Notes: generated by a model not told the origin, from the letters alone. Positions 1 to 12,862 are shown, numbered from the stretch's first letter. The stretch: DNA of 64,000 bases from Megalonaias nervosa (GCA_016617855.1 JAECUM010033823.1:1-64000), one strand, 5' to 3'. Numbers and translations are program-made.

Positions 1-2436
1 TTGTTGGTAGTATTATGTTCTATGGATTAGAGGTAGTTATCCTAATTGGTAGTATTATGTACTGTGGATTAGAGGTAGTTATCCTTGGTGGTAGTATTAT
101 GTACTGTGGATTAAAGGTAGTTATCCTTGTTGGTAGTATTATGTACTGTGGATTAGAGGTAGTTATCTTTGTTGGTAGTGTTATGTACTGTGGATTAAAG
201 GTAGTTATCCTTGTTGGTAGTATTATGTACCATGGATTAAAGGTAGTTGTCCTTGCTGGTAGTACTATGTACTGTGGATTAGAGGTAGTTATACTTGTTG
301 GTAGTATTATGTACTGTGGATTAGAGGTAGTTATCCTTGTTGGTAGTGTTATGTACTGTGGATTAAAGGTAGTTATCCTTGTTGGTAGTATTATGTACCA
401 TGGATTAAAGGTAGTTATCCTTGTTGGTAGTACTATGTTCTATGGATTAGATGTAGTTATCCTTGTTGGTAGTATTATGTACTGTGGATTAAAGGTAGTT
501 ATCCTTGTTGGTAGTATTATGTACTGTGGATTAAAGGTAGTTATCTTTGTTGGTAGTATTATGTACTGTGGATTAGAGGTAGTTATCCTTGTTGGTAGTA
601 TTATGTACAGTGGATTAGAGGTAGTTATCCTTGTTGGTAGTATTATGTACTGTGGATTAAAGGTAGTTATCCTTGTTGGTAGTATTATGTACTGTGGATT
701 AGAGGTAGTTATCCTTGTTGGTAGTATTATGTTCTATGGATTAGAGGTAGTTATCCTTGTTGGTAGTATTATGTACTGTGGATTAGCGGTAGTTATCCTT
801 GTTGGTAGTATTATGTACTGTGGATTAGAGGTAGTTATCCTTGTTGGTAGTATTATGTACTGTGGATTAGAGGTAGTTATCCTTGTTGGTAGTATTATGT
901 ACTGTGGATTAGCAGTAGTTATCCTTGTTGGTAGTATTATGTACTGTGGATTAGAGGTAGTTATCCTTGTTGGTAGTATTATGTACTGTGGATTAGAGGT
1001 AGTTATCCTTGTTGGTAGTATTATGTTCTATGGATTAGAGGTATTTATCCTTGTTGGTAGTATTATGTACTGTGGATTAGAGGTAGTTATCCTTGTTGGT
1101 AGTATTATGTTCTCTGGATTAGAAGTAGTTATCCTTGTTGGTAGTATTATGTACTGTGGATTAGAGGTAGTTATCCTTGTTGGTAGTATTATGTACTGTG
1201 GATTAAAGGTAGTTATCCTTGTTGGTAGTATTATGTTCTTTGGATTAGAGGTAGTTATCCTTGTTGGTAGTATTATGTACTGTGGATTAAAGGGAGTTAT
1301 AATTGTTGGTAGTATTATGTACTGTGGATTAGAGGTAGTTATCCTTGTTGGTAGTATTATGTACTGTGGATTAGAGGTAGTTATCCTTGTTGGTAGTATT
1401 ATGTTCTATGGATTAGAGGTAGTTATCCTTGTTGGTAGTGTTATGTACTTTGGATTAGAGGTATTTATCCTTGTTGGTAGTATTATGTACTGTGGATTAA
1501 AGGTAGTTATTCTTGTTGGTAGTATTATGTTCTATATATTAGAGGTAGTTATCCTTGTTGGTAGTATTATGTACTGTGGATTAAAGGTATTTATCCTTGT
1601 TGGTAGTGTTATGTACTGTGGATTAGAGGTATTTATCCTTGTTGGTAGTATTATGTACTGTGGATTAGAGGTAGTTATCCTTGTTGGTAGTATTATGTCC
1701 TGTGGATTAAAGGTAGCTACCCTTGTTGGTAGTATGATGTACTGTGGATTAAAGGTAGTTATCCTTGTTGGTAGTATTATGTGCTGTGGATTAGAGGTAG
1801 TTATCCTTGTTGGTAGTATTATGTAGTGTGGATTAAATGTAGTTATCCTTGCTGGTAGTATTATGTGCTGTGGATTAGAGGTAGTTATCCTTGTTGGTAG
1901 TATTATGAACTGTGGATTAGAGGTAGTTATCCTTGTTGGTAGTATTATGTACTGTGGATTAAATGTAGTTATCCTTGTTGGTAGTATTATGTACTGTGGA
2001 TTAGAGGTAGTTATCCTTGTTGGTAGTATTATGTACTGTGGATTAAAGGTAGTTATCCTTGTTGGTAGTATTATGTACTGTGGATTAGAGGTGGTTATCC
2101 TTGTTGGTAGTATTATGTATTGTGGATTAAAGGTAGTTAGCCTTGTTGGTAGCATTATGTACTGTGGATTAAAGGTAGTTATCCTTGTTGGTAGTATTAT
2201 GTACTGTGGATTAAAGGTATTTATCCTTGTTGGTAGTGTTATGTACTGTGGATTAGAGGTAGTTATCCTTGTTGGTAGTATTATGTACTGTGGATTAAAG
2301 GTAGTTATCCTTGTTGGTAGTATTATGTGCTGTGGATTAGAGGTAGTTATCCTTGTTGGTAGTGTTATGTAGTGTGGATTAAATGTAGTTATTCTTGTTG
2401 GTAGTAGTATGTACTGTGGATTAAAGGTAGTTATTA
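1..2436. repeat. 42-bp minisatellite, about 58 copies, truncated by window start
   Basis: A tandem array with a 42-bp unit runs from the first base to about 2436. Copies differ by a few substitutions, mainly an alternation of ttagag and ttaaag. Because 42 is divisible by 3 and the unit lacks stops in some frames, it stays open for 603 codons on the plus strand (14-residue unit MYCGLEVVILVGSI) and for about 200 codons on the minus strand. The array decays at the right edge into unique DNA. There is no splice context, no non-repeat coding flank and no recognisable domain, so I treat it as non-coding satellite DNA in a large intron or intergenic region upstream of the first visible myosin exon. 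The left boundary is outside the window. Confidence 0.95.
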
Positions 2437-3750
2437 TTCTGCAGTTAATTAATCAGTTCTTGTCTTCATAAACTTGTGAATGTAGAAAGAAAGAAAAAGG
2501 AAAGAAAAACGACAACTTAAAAGTCATATTTGTTTTAGAACTGTAGCATATTAATAACCTCATAATGCTGATTATTTATTGCTCTCAGATAGATACAGAT
2601 TTGATTTATTTTACTTCATGGGTAGCATGGTATTGTTAGTGTTCTTATAATTTTTTTCTTTCCTTGTTTTTTTTTTATACCAACAGAAGTAACAGCAATA
2701 TATTTTTGAATAGCCAAACTATGTTGCTGTCTGAAAACAGACAGAAAGACCAGTAAAAATTGTTGTACCAACTGTTGCTACAAGACCACTGCTTTATAGT
2801 ACAATTTTGACTAAGCGGAAACAATACATTTAGAAGGAATTCCACACATAGTTTTTTAGTTTTAAGGTAATTTCATAATAAACTACAGCATATTATAAAT
2901 CTGCAGTAGGGAGCTAACTTTTTGTCTCAGGTTAGAGTTGATCTAATTCATAAGTAACTATATTCCAAACATACGTAAGAAATTTTACTTCATTTGTCTC
3001 TGTTTCTATTTCACTTATTTTCTCTTTCTATTTCATATAATTTTTATTTCTCCATTTCTATTTCACTTATTTTTTTTTGGATTTCTGTTTCACATGAGTT
3101 TGTTTTCCAATTTCTTTTCAAATGTTGTTTAAATTTCTTTTTCACATGATTTTTCTCTATTTCTGTTTCACATGTTTTATTTTTCCATTTCTGTTTCACA
3201 TGATTTATTTTTCCATTTCTGTATTAAATGATTTTTTTAATTTCTTTTCACATGATTTTTTTTAAATTTCGGATTTTCTTTGCATTTCTGTTTCACATGA
3301 TATTTTTCTGTTTGTTTCACATGATACTTTTCTGTTTGTTTCACATAATTTGTTGTCAAATTCTGTTTCATGTGATTTAGATTCAAACACATTGAACCAA
3401 GCAGATCTTATTTCTGCCACAGTTTGTAGTACAAGATTTCCTCAAATATAATACCATTGACCTGCATTCTCAGTTTCTTGTACAGTGTACAGGAAACCTT
3501 CTTAAGTACATCTTACAGGAGACCAAAAATCAATGTAAATATAGAATAATAATAAAAGCACTATAGAAGAAAACCTTATTCTGAAGTATCATCTGCAACC
3601 ATAATGCCAATATTTAAATATTGGCATATCTTAAAGGCGCTGAATTTCTGTGACCTCGTATGCAAAATTTCCACGCCTATTCGGTTACTTTCATGATGTG
3701 ATGTCATAGTAGCAACTCCAGCATCCCGACTGGCAGTTTCCAGTGTAAAA
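2437..3750. other. non-coding stretch with pyrimidine-rich degenerate repeat
   Basis: No gene is seen. From about 3000 to 3370 there is a degenerate tandem of roughly 25-30 bp built on 'tttctgtttcacatgat' plus T-runs, about 12 imperfect copies. The rest is unremarkable AT-rich DNA. Confidence 0.6.
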
Positions 3751-3754
3751 GACA

Positions 3755-4043
3755 ATGCCGTTTTGCGTTGCCTACAGATGTAATGGCACATTAAGAAAAA
3801 GCTGTGGACAATTTTCTTTTTTCGTTTCCAAAAGATAAAGACATAAAAAGAAAGTATGATACATTATTGCATTTCTCAAAGGAATGTTGCGAGAGGGATC
3901 CTGAAAAAATGACCGCTTTAGGATACGCAAATGCTAGGCCTAGACTAAAAGTTGGCGCTGTTCCAGACATACCGTTGGATATTTTAAATCCTGGGAAAAG
4001 TGTTAAACATGTGAGTTATGAAAATAAGCAGAAGGCCGAATAA
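3755..4043 (+). pseudogene. THAP-type zinc-finger remnant, frameshifted
   Basis: An ATG at 3755 opens MPFCVAYRCNGTLRKSCG, which resembles the start of a THAP domain (M-P-x-C-x4-C). This frame stops at 3836-3838. After about 3815 the homology continues in another frame (open to a stop ending at 4043) with FPKDKDIKRK and, about 40 residues later, RPRLKVGAVPDIP, matching the THAP pattern of an F-P-K-D block and a basic R-x-x-L-K-x-G-A-V-P end. A one-base slip near the T-run at 3812-3823 would explain the break. The C-x2-H half of the zinc site and the usual tryptophan are not seen, so the middle is deleted or degenerate. THAP domains are DNA-binding modules related to P-element transposases. This copy looks dead. 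A spliced or sequencing-error explanation cannot be excluded. Confidence 0.55.
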
Positions 4044-7000
4044 GTGATCACAAAATGCATCAATCAATTCACAGATCTTTTATCTGCATGAGCAGTATTA
4101 AAAAAGATTTGATAGCCCGACACCCGGGGTCCCTCTAATTTTAGTTTGGGCCCATCCTGTATTCAAAGTTAGGTGTCCGTCGGGCTTGTCAAAAAAAAAA
4201 AAATTGTTTGCCTGAGGAAATGAGTAAATGTATTTTCAAGATTGTTGACATACATGCCATAAAACGGCACAATCTAAATCAAATCACCGCTGTCCTAGGT
4301 GAAATTGAGATTTGATTTTAATGAAATGGAAGCTTTGCTAAAAAGTAAGATTCTAAACCCCTGACACGGTCATGTTTCAAGAAAACACAATTTTCAGTAA
4401 TCTTAAAAAAAAAATTAAAAATTTGAAGAAAAAAAAAACAACCTTTCAGTGTATGCCGGTTACATATAGTATGTATAAACAGTAATCTGTAGTGATTGGA
4501 ACTGATATAAAACAATTCCATGGGCAGTTTAAATAGCAACGATTAAAACAAAAGAGGTCAAGTATGAAATCAAAGTCTCTCATTAACTGACTGAATATAG
4601 AAATTGGGGGGAAGCGACTGTTGACCCCACCCCCTTGGCCCAATGTGTGAGCGCTCAAGGGACGTGCCATTTCTCCCTGTGATACATCTTATAATCCCCC
4701 AGGACAAGCCCCTTTTTTCATATTCTGGTCAGCTGTGGCTAAACTGCAAAATAGCTAAAGTTTTGACTTAAGTACACAAACAATAAAGCCATTGTGACTA
4801 ATTAACAGTTAATTCTTATCCTTGTATTTATCTTGTGAAAAGGACTGCCATTCGGACCATTTCGACAGTGTGTGTATGTAAGCACCAGCAATTGATTGGC
4901 AAATAAACGATTCCCTATTTTGTTGTAACTTACAACGCCTATAGGACTTCATTTTGACAGTTCAAATCTGCAGTCACAAGTTACCGTACATATGGCAGTT
5001 GTGTTACGTGACAAGGGCTCGTACTCAATAACAAAGAAAAGAGTGAAAGCCAACAAGCTTTGTATATTTTAACAAAATAATTTATTTCCCTAGAAAACAA
5101 TGTAAAAATTGGTAAATAGGACTTACGGTTTGTGAATATAATCCAAAATTTAATCCCAAGAATGAAAAATACAAGTCCTATCACTAAATAGTTCTATTAG
5201 AATCCAGGTTCGAATCTCGACGACACACAAATATGGAAGGCGATGACGTCAGATGTGGTCCAATGTACGAATATCAACAATTCCTCAATTGAATCACAGT
5301 TTTTGTTTCCGAATAATTCCAGAATAAATTTCCATGAATATCTTTCAGAATGTTTTATAAAAAAGTCAACTTGTTGAGTTTCCAGGAGAATGAATTATTA
5401 AATCCAAAAATCAGATGAAAAACAAACAATCTGGCAACAAGTAAAAAGAAACACCTTATTCCTTCAAGATGTTAAAACGACTCTGCCAGAAGAATATTAA
5501 GAATGCGTATTTAAACCCCAAAAACATCATTTTAAGTCTTGCGAGATGGGTCATGTGGTCTCTTACTACAAGAAATCCATCACGTATGCCAGTGTAGCCC
5601 CACTTAAAAACCAATAATTAAATAGTGTTGTTTACACATGGTGATCACGCAAGGAAAGTATGGCCCTGTTACTGACCAATCATTTTAACTGCCTGTTTAC
5701 GTTCTTGCCAGCCCAAGACGAACTAGATTAACTAAAAATAATTCTCATGTAACACTTTTACGTCTTAAATAAAACAACATTTGCTAAAAGAAAATATCGA
5801 ATTACTGAAAAAGAATTTCGAATCCTTTCAATAATCATTACAATAAAATGTAATGAAACAAAAATAAAATAAAAAGAATTTCAAAACTAACACACAAGCA
5901 ATTTAATTACATATACGTAACAGCTGTTTTTCCCACGTTTTATGTCCCAACTTATTTCCTTAGGTTTAAGTCTTAAGGCATGTAACACTGTTTACTGAAT
6001 GAAAATATTTATTCTGAATTAGTTTTGGGGGGGGCACATATACTGCATGGTATATTTTGTTTTATTCCTTCTTTTAATTTAATCATGGTAGTTAAACTTT
6101 ACATATATGGTAGAGGAATGTCAGGTGTTAACTGGCCGAGTTTCTTTGGCTGAAATGGAGATGCGATGTTGGTTTGCAGAGAAAATTACACAGCATTCAC
6201 AGTGATCATTCATGGGATTTAAGCTAATTGGTGCAATTTTATTTTTTTTATTTTTTTTTTACTATAGTACTGTTGTAGTGGTTTTAAAAAATCTGAAAAT
6301 TACATGAATAATGTTTAATCTTAACATTCTATTTATTGAAGAAAAGAACTGTCGTGTGATATTAATTATTTCGTTCAGTGCAGGATTTTTGACACAGCAA
6401 GGCCCTGTTTGGTATAAAATAAATTTGAGAGACGCCTTCAGACTGTGCCCTAAGCTGTAGCCTGGTTAGCTTGTGCCTAAATCCGGCACTGATGTCATCA
6501 CTACAATATTTACAAGTGATAAAATAGAATATGGCATATGTGGATTGCATACATTATATCTATTTATGTATGGTTTGGTGTTGGGTTTTTTTCTGAGAAA
6601 TGAAATTGACTGACATAATATAATAATCGGGACTTCTCTGCAAAAAATCTGGAGATCTTACTAGATCCAGGAGGTAGGTGTGGAAATATCCCCAAAATTG
6701 GGAGGTTTTTCTCCCAGCTTGAGAGTTGACAGGTATGAACTGTCCGGTCTTGTGGAACTTCAGTCAGGGCTTGTGAGTTCATTCAAGTCACCAGTCACGG
6801 GTCTGTGCCTAAAAAAATTTTCTTTGAGCACTGACCAGTACAGTACATAAACTATTATACCAGACATGTATATATTATCAGATTTGTCAATATGCTAACT
6901 GTAGCCTGCATGTAAAATACACTGTAATTGAACCATAAGAAGGAAGCTTCTTAATGTTTAAATTAATTACTTATGATTTCTGTGTTGCAGATTTATTTGT

Positions 7001-8020
7001 GGGGTTTTTTTTGAAAAACTAATGCTTAAGTTACGACCAATGAAAACCGTTCTCCATGCTTTTTACACCTCCCCAGTAATGGATATTGTTTCACACACAA
7101 GTCAGTACCCATTCTAGTCTCTTCACCCAGAATTCAGTATTATCTCTCAGTGTTTCAGTGTTGGATGTATATTTTCAAAATATTAGTCCTTAGGTGGTGT
7201 GTTGGGGTTAGGTAATTAATATGTCATTTACATATAATACGATTGAATCTCATCCTTCTTAAATGAATTTATTGCATTGTGGTAAATTTTTTAATTTTTA
7301 CATTGGGCACCATCACTTAATCCTTATCACATTTTTGCACAGCAAACAATGTATAAGTATTTATTTTAAAATTACATTGCTTTTTTTAAATTCTTAACAC
7401 ACAGTTCAACAGATATAGTTATGAGCATCTCTCAAAAACAGATTCAACTTTTTAATGTGCAACCCAAATCTGGTCTCCTCCTGTCTGTCTCACTCGCCAT
7501 GTTTATGTTTCAATTCAAGGACTGGCTAGTTTTGCGTCATGGGACCATGTGATCTGTCGTCTCATCAAAACTCAGAAAAACTCGGCAATTTACGGAATCG
7601 TATCTTCCGCGCAATATAATCATTACCAGCCTACGATATGTAATTTATAAACATTACAGTCAAATTAAAATTTGTAGAGAATTACATACATAAAAGAAAA
7701 TTTTTTATTTCTGGTCTCCTATAAGCTCATTTGAATGGTCGATGGGATTTCTTTTTTGCTAGCAATGCCTTGCACAATTGGGAAAACTGGGTGGGACATT
7801 TTAGCCAAAGAATGATCTGTTTTGTTAAATTTACATATTTAACAAGAAACATAAACCACTGAATGATCATAATTTGATTCCAAAGAATTGATTGTGTTTC
7901 TTATGATTCAGGGTTTTGTTAACAGATGGCTTCCAGGGCTGGTTATATATGTTGGCAATGTGCAGTATGCTTCCAGAATTTGCCATGCATATATGAGGGA
8001 CATGTCTAAATAGGACTGAT
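4044..8020. other. non-coding intron/intergenic DNA
   Basis: No exon with myosin-tail similarity and plausible splice borders was found between the THAP remnant and the first visible exon. The stretch contains poly-T and poly-A tracts, the small foldback at 4107-4192 and otherwise unremarkable AT-rich sequence. Confidence 0.5.
4107..4192. repeat. short foldback element (inverted repeat)
   Basis: The ends are inverted copies of each other: TTGATAGCCCGACACC at the left and the reverse complement of ggtgtccgtcgggcttgtcaa at the right, with a 3-base insertion in one arm. The element is followed by an A-run. It is too short to encode anything and could be a minimal MITE or a stable hairpin. Confidence 0.6.
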
Positions 8021-8205
8021 GCTTACATTGGTATTAAAATGCCCACACAGAACCTTGGAATGGTTACTTATATTGGTATTAAAATGCCCACACAGGATCT
8101 TGGAATTAATGCTTACATTGGTATTAAAATGCCCACACAGGACCTAGGAATTGTTGCTTACATTGGTATTAAAATGCCCACACAGGACCTTGGAATTGTT
8201 GCTAA
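8021..8205. repeat. 45-bp tandem repeat, 4 copies
   Basis: Four head-to-tail copies start at 8021, 8066, 8111 and 8156. Each begins gcttacattggtattaaaa (with variants) and contains gcccacacag. A fragment of a fifth copy follows at 8201. Confidence 0.9.
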
Positions 8206-8894
8206 CTAATATTCAGACTCAATAAAGTATATTAATTTAAAGTGGTATATGGGCATTTGAACTAATTTTAGATGCAATATGTACATTGCACAGGTGTGAA
8301 ATTGCAGTGGGGGAGGGAGTTTGTGAACAGTATAATCCAACTTCTGCCAGGTAACATTCCTGCCTTTTGGTTTCATGCCTCAGCTAGATTTTGGGAATTT
8401 ATGGATAAAGAGGACGGATTCCCAACAAACAATGAAATCATTTTCAGAAAGATGCAAGAAAGAAAAGAATAAGTGAAATAACCTGAGTACAAATAAGATA
8501 TTCAAGATATTCCGCTGTTAATTATGCCTTTTTCTTGTGTCCAGGAAAAACAGTAAATTAAAACTACAATAGTACAGCTTAATTTTGCAAAAAATATATG
8601 GATTTTGTCAAATTTTGAGTGTATAATTTTAACTCAATAGCTATATAATCAGATAATGGCTGGTAGGTTGATAAAAAGCCACAAGTGGAAATGTATTGAA
8701 GCTAACTTTTCTGTGGTAAGATGACAAGGGGGTAATGTTGCACAGGACTGACTACAGCCAATGTCTGACAGCCATTCACAAACTTTGAGGAGCTCTGTTA
8801 ACATCTATATTTTTATTGTAATGCAGCTGATATTTTTATTTGTGATACAGCTGATGGTCCGTAGTTATTGTATTATCGTATCTGTACTTCGTAG
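8206..8894. other. end of the intron preceding the first visible myosin exon
   Basis: Non-coding DNA. A 66-codon open frame at 8272-8472 has no recognisable domain and was not accepted as a gene. The stretch ends in the splice acceptor at 8893-8894. Confidence 0.6.
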
Positions 8895-8996
8895 GTGCTG
8901 GCCCTGAAAAGAGCCAGGAATGAGCTGGAAGCAAAGATCAAGGACCAGGAGGAGGAACTAGATGATCAGGCCGCTTCCATTCAACAACTTGAACAG
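8895..8996 (+). CDS. MYO18A: MYO18A-like tail, exon 1 in window
   Basis: 34 codons, phase 0 at both ends. Acceptor cttcgtag and donor cag|gtaaaa are visible. It encodes VLALKRARNELEAKIKDQEE and on to SIQQLEQ, a coiled-coil segment that corresponds to the human stretch containing LEAKVKDQEEELDEQ. The preceding exon is not found in the window. Confidence 0.93.
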
Positions 8997-9084
8997 GTAA
9001 AAAAGAATTTCTAATCGTATTTTTATTTTATTTTATTAAGTTAAATTCTCAACAATTATTTTAAAACTGGCTAAGATTTCTGAA

Positions 9085-9262
9085 CATGTACTTCAAATTA
9101 TGCCATGTAAGTGATTTGGCTTACACCTTTACAATTCCATCAAGAGCAGAGTGGCTCTGAGGTTTTACTCCAAATAATGTCACATTAGTGATTTGACTCA
9201 AATCTTGTCAGTTCTATCAAGAGCAAGTGACTGAGAGTTTAGTCCAAAATAATGTTGCATAC
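9085..9262. repeat. ~75-bp duplicated motif (2-3 copies), with relatives at 11180-11285
   Basis: Segments sharing ccatcaagagcagagtg and ctccaaataatgtcacattag are repeated in tandem here. They recur about 2 kb downstream in the same intron (11180-11285). Confidence 0.7.
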
Positions 9263-10584
9263 TGTAGTATCATTTATTTTCATGGGTCTAAATTTTCATG
9301 GTTTTGAAGAGGAAAAAAAGACATTTTCTTGGGTACTTACATTTGTGCTTTTGCCTGTTTGTGTATTTGTATGTATGTAAGTGGATTAACCTTTACAGAT
9401 ATCCCAAATAAAGAACACACAAGAACAAAACCATGCCAACAAAAAACAGCACTTGCATCAGTGGTTAAAACAATATTGCCACCTGTATGAGCATAAATCA
9501 TACACCTGTCAAGATCAATCACTTATACTTTACATCAAAGTAGCTGTTGCAGCCAATAACACTAGCTTATTGGTTATTCAAGTACGTGTGTATTATTCCT
9601 TTAAGTACTGTCCATAAAGTTGCACCATGAATTACTTTCTGATTATCATGGCATTAATGCATTGGCTTAAAAGTGGTAAAATTGAAATTAGATCTCATTC
9701 GATTTGGACAATGTCATCGGTATACATGTGAACACATGAATTGCTGCCCTGTGCTGAATGCAGTTAACAAGGATTGTCAATATTTGATGTGTTCCAAGCC
9801 AATCAAAGTGTGAAGTTGCTTACCAAATTGAAAAAACAATGGAATCACTCCTTTGTTTGAACCTGCCTAATGTACAAACGAACTTCAAACCATTAGACTT
9901 GACTTGAAACTTTATTAATCACTCTGATTGATGGTGGATTAACTGCAGATCACGTGAAAATGTGTGAAAGATCGGACCTAAGTATCCATGGCTTTGAGAG
10001 TGCTGGACTTGTTTAATTCAACATTTTCAGGACTATATACCTGACAAATGTCTGTGTACCAGCAGACTTGATTAAAATGATTCAGTGAAGCGAGAGCTTC
10101 AATGCACTGCAGTGTTTAGTGTATATACCTAGTGTTTCATTAGTAATTGTGCTTCAAGGCAAGTTCTAGTATTTTTTTTCATGTTGTTTAATGGGATTCA
10201 GCTTGAAATGAATAAAATGAGATACACTTTGATAGGATTTAAATTTTTATACCAAGTGTCGGCAACCTGTGGCTACACGTGCCACAAGGTGGCACATCAA
10301 GAGGTTTTGCGTGGCACGCGAAGGGCAGCCAAAAATCTCTATTTTAACAGTGTTACTCTCTTACTGGTGGCATGCACTCATCCATATTGTAATTAATCCG
10401 GAAAAAAGTGACACGCTATGTAAAATAGGTTGCTGACCCATGTTTTAGATAATGCTTTCACGTGGATGAGGAGTTGAGTTGAATAAGTATTGAATGTAAT
10501 TTTCAGATGCTAGTACTGATATATTAATTAATACTACTATTTTACTCTACCTTATGTCACAACATCTTGGTTTAAGGCAATGAA

Positions 10585-10901
10585 TGTGTGTGTGTGTATG
10601 TGATTTGGATTTTTAATGTAGCATTAAAAAATATTCAGTCATATCACTACGATGTCTTCAGTGTGGCAGTTTATAGTGATTTATAGTACTGGGGCATCAT
10701 GCTGCAGACATGTAGCATGATGTCCCAGCCAGTCACATTATTCTGACACAAGGCCGACCAATCCTAATACTAACCACTTAACACTGAGTGCCTAGCGTTA
10801 GTACCATTTTTATAAGTCTTTGATATGACTCAGCCAGGGTTCAAACCCGCAACCTGCTGCATCCAAGGCAGATGTTCTAACCATTAGGCCACCAGAGCGG
10901 T
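10585..10901 (-). mobile_element. tRNA-derived SINE, family A, copy 1
   Basis: Read on the minus strand, it starts with a tRNA-like head: box A TGGCCTAATGGTTAGA and box B GGTTTGAACCC. A conserved body follows (GTTAGTATTAGGATTGGTCG, then GTGTCAGAATAATGTGACTG), and it ends in an AC-rich simple tail. The same family occurs at four more places in this window. Confidence 0.85.
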
Positions 10902-11431
10902 CTGCAGTGAGTGTAAATTACAGGTACTGGATGCTATATAGATACGTGTGATTGAATCAGTATATAAAATGTATTGTAACTTTAAAAAGGGTTAAAATAA
11001 AACAAATGCATGTAAAAGTTAATTTTTGTCACCAGATTAAGGAAATGATACTGATTTATCAGATAGATTTGTCGATCTCTAGGAATGAAACAAAATAAGA
11101 AAATTGGGGGTTGGGGTTTTGCTTCTTTATAAAATATGGCTGATTTTCTGTAGGGTCATTAAAATAATGATTTTTGGCAATGATTTGAGTCAAGAGCAGA
11201 GTGAATCTGAGGTTATACTCCAAATAATGTGACATTAGTGATTTGCTCAAACCTTAGCAATTCCATCAAGAGCAGAGTGATGCAGAGTGTTCTGATTAAG
11301 TGTTTATTATGATTTAAAAACTCTTCATCCCTGGTTTCTTGGCGGTGTTAAAAGATGATGCCATTTGGTATGGGTCGTTATTACCTAAACATCATAAGTC
11401 AGTCATGACCTGTATTTGAACTGCACTGCTA

Positions 11432-12055
11432 TGGTAATTAGTACATGAAACATGAGTACTTTTATGGTAATTAGCACAGGAGACACAAGTACTGTTATGG
11501 TAATTAGTAAGGAGATACAAGTACTGTTTTGGTAATTAGTACAGGAGACACAAGTACTTTTATGGTAATTAGTACAGGAGATACAAGTACTGTTATGGTA
11601 ATTAGTTCAGGAGACACAAGTACTGCTGTGGTAATTAGTACAGGAGATACAAGTACTGTTATGGTAATTAGTTTAGGAGACACAAGTACTGCTGTGGTAA
11701 TTAGTACAGGAGATACAAGTACTGTTATGGTAATTAGTTCAGGAGACACAAGTACTGCTGTGGTAATTAGTACAGGAGATACAAGTACTGTACTGTTATT
11801 CAAATTGGTACAGGAGACAAAAGTACCACTGTGGTAATTAGTACACAAGATACAAGTCCTGTTATGGTAATTAGTACAGGAGACTCAAGTACTGCTGTGG
11901 TAATTAGTACAGGAGATACAAATACTGTTAATAATTGATACAGGAGATACAAGTACTGTCATGGTAATTAGTACAGGAGACACAAGTACCCCTGTGGTAA
12001 TTAGTACAGGAGATACAAGTACTATTATGGTAATTAGTACAAGAAACATGAGTAC
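11432..12055. repeat. 33-bp minisatellite, about 19 copies
   Basis: The unit is based on gtactgttatggtaattag followed by tacaggagatacaa. In the middle, two unit types alternate to give a 66-bp higher-order period. With a 33-bp unit it is open on both strands (11-residue units MVISTGDTSTV on plus, a VLVSPVLITT type on minus). It lies inside a myosin intron and is judged non-coding. Confidence 0.92.
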
Positions 12056-12735
12056 TAGATCTCCAGTTTCATCACAGCAATATAAAACATTTGAGAGAAA
12101 TGTGAACAATCATGGTCCATGTACAGTTTCAAGAAAATGTTGAAAACTGGAAATATAATTGCACGATAATGTTATTGAAAACCAATCAGAGAATTTTCAG
12201 AAATCTAGCTTTTGATCGACATGATAATACATGCAGTAGAATTTATCACATGACCTGGTTGGTATACAATTTCTTGAATTCACTTCATATATTTCATTTT
12301 TGACACATGCAATATTTCATCATTATGTTTTCAAATGTACTTAACAATATAATTTTTCTACTGTTTTTTTGTGGATCAAATAAGTCATTTTAATAATGCA
12401 GTTATTTTGTATTTAAATGAAATATGCCGTTGCTGACCTAAATAGTCGGACATTTAAAATAATTACATTTCTTCAGTCTGGATAACATGTGTACTAAAGA
12501 AAATTTTCATTTTCTCAAATATTTGTCCAGAAAATTGAGAGATCTATCATCAAGTTTGTGTATCAGTGTAAAACATCTGGAGTAATTTATAACTTGCACT
12601 TGTAAATGGTGACAGGTAACAAATTATCCACTTTGTTCTATCAGTTTAATCTCTAATGAAGACTTGTGTAAGATCCTGTATTGAATTCCATCTAGCCTTC
12701 CAAGTGATAACTGGCTAAATTTTCTCCTCACTTAG

Positions 12736-12846
12736 ACAAAGCTGAGGCTGGAAATGAATTATGAGAAACTGAAGCAGCAGCAGCAGAAAGAGCTGGATGA
12801 GAAGGAGGAGGAAATGGAGGAAATGAGGTTCTCTACTCAGAAGAAG
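12736..12846 (+). CDS. MYO18A: MYO18A-like tail, exon 2
   Basis: 37 codons, phase 0/0. Acceptor cacttag and donor aag|gtacca are visible. It encodes TKLRLEMNYEKLKQQQ and on to FSTQKK, parallel to the human AKLRLEMEMERM segment. It is rich in Gln and Glu, as expected for coiled coil. Confidence 0.93.
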
Positions 12847-12860
12847 GTACCATACTACTC

Positions 12861-12862
<2 letters not shown>

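Larger units (their letters stand above)
8997..12735 (+). other. intron 1 of visible myosin region
   Basis: Contains a ~75-bp repeat at 9085-9262 with a relative at 11180-11285, a SINE at 10585-10901 on the minus strand and the 33-bp minisatellite at 11432-12055. No further exon is seen. Confidence 0.8.

Noticed and set aside
15..1826. 603-codon open frame as a protein-coding gene
   Set aside because: It consists only of the 42-bp minisatellite, is matched by an open frame on the opposite strand and has no unique coding flank or splice context.
1532..2155. 207-codon minus-strand open frame
   Set aside because: Mirror of the same minisatellite.
1..2436. CRISPR array
   Set aside because: Units are contiguous, with no distinct spacers, and the DNA is clearly eukaryotic.
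3576..3791. minus-strand 71-codon open frame
   Set aside because: Antisense shadow of the THAP-like remnant region.
5190..5235. tRNA-like box B 'ccaggttcgaatctcgacga'
   Set aside because: No matching box A or cloverleaf upstream; at most a tiny SINE fragment.
8272..8472. 66-codon open frame upstream of the first myosin exon
   Set aside because: No similarity to myosin tail or any domain I know. No convincing splice borders.
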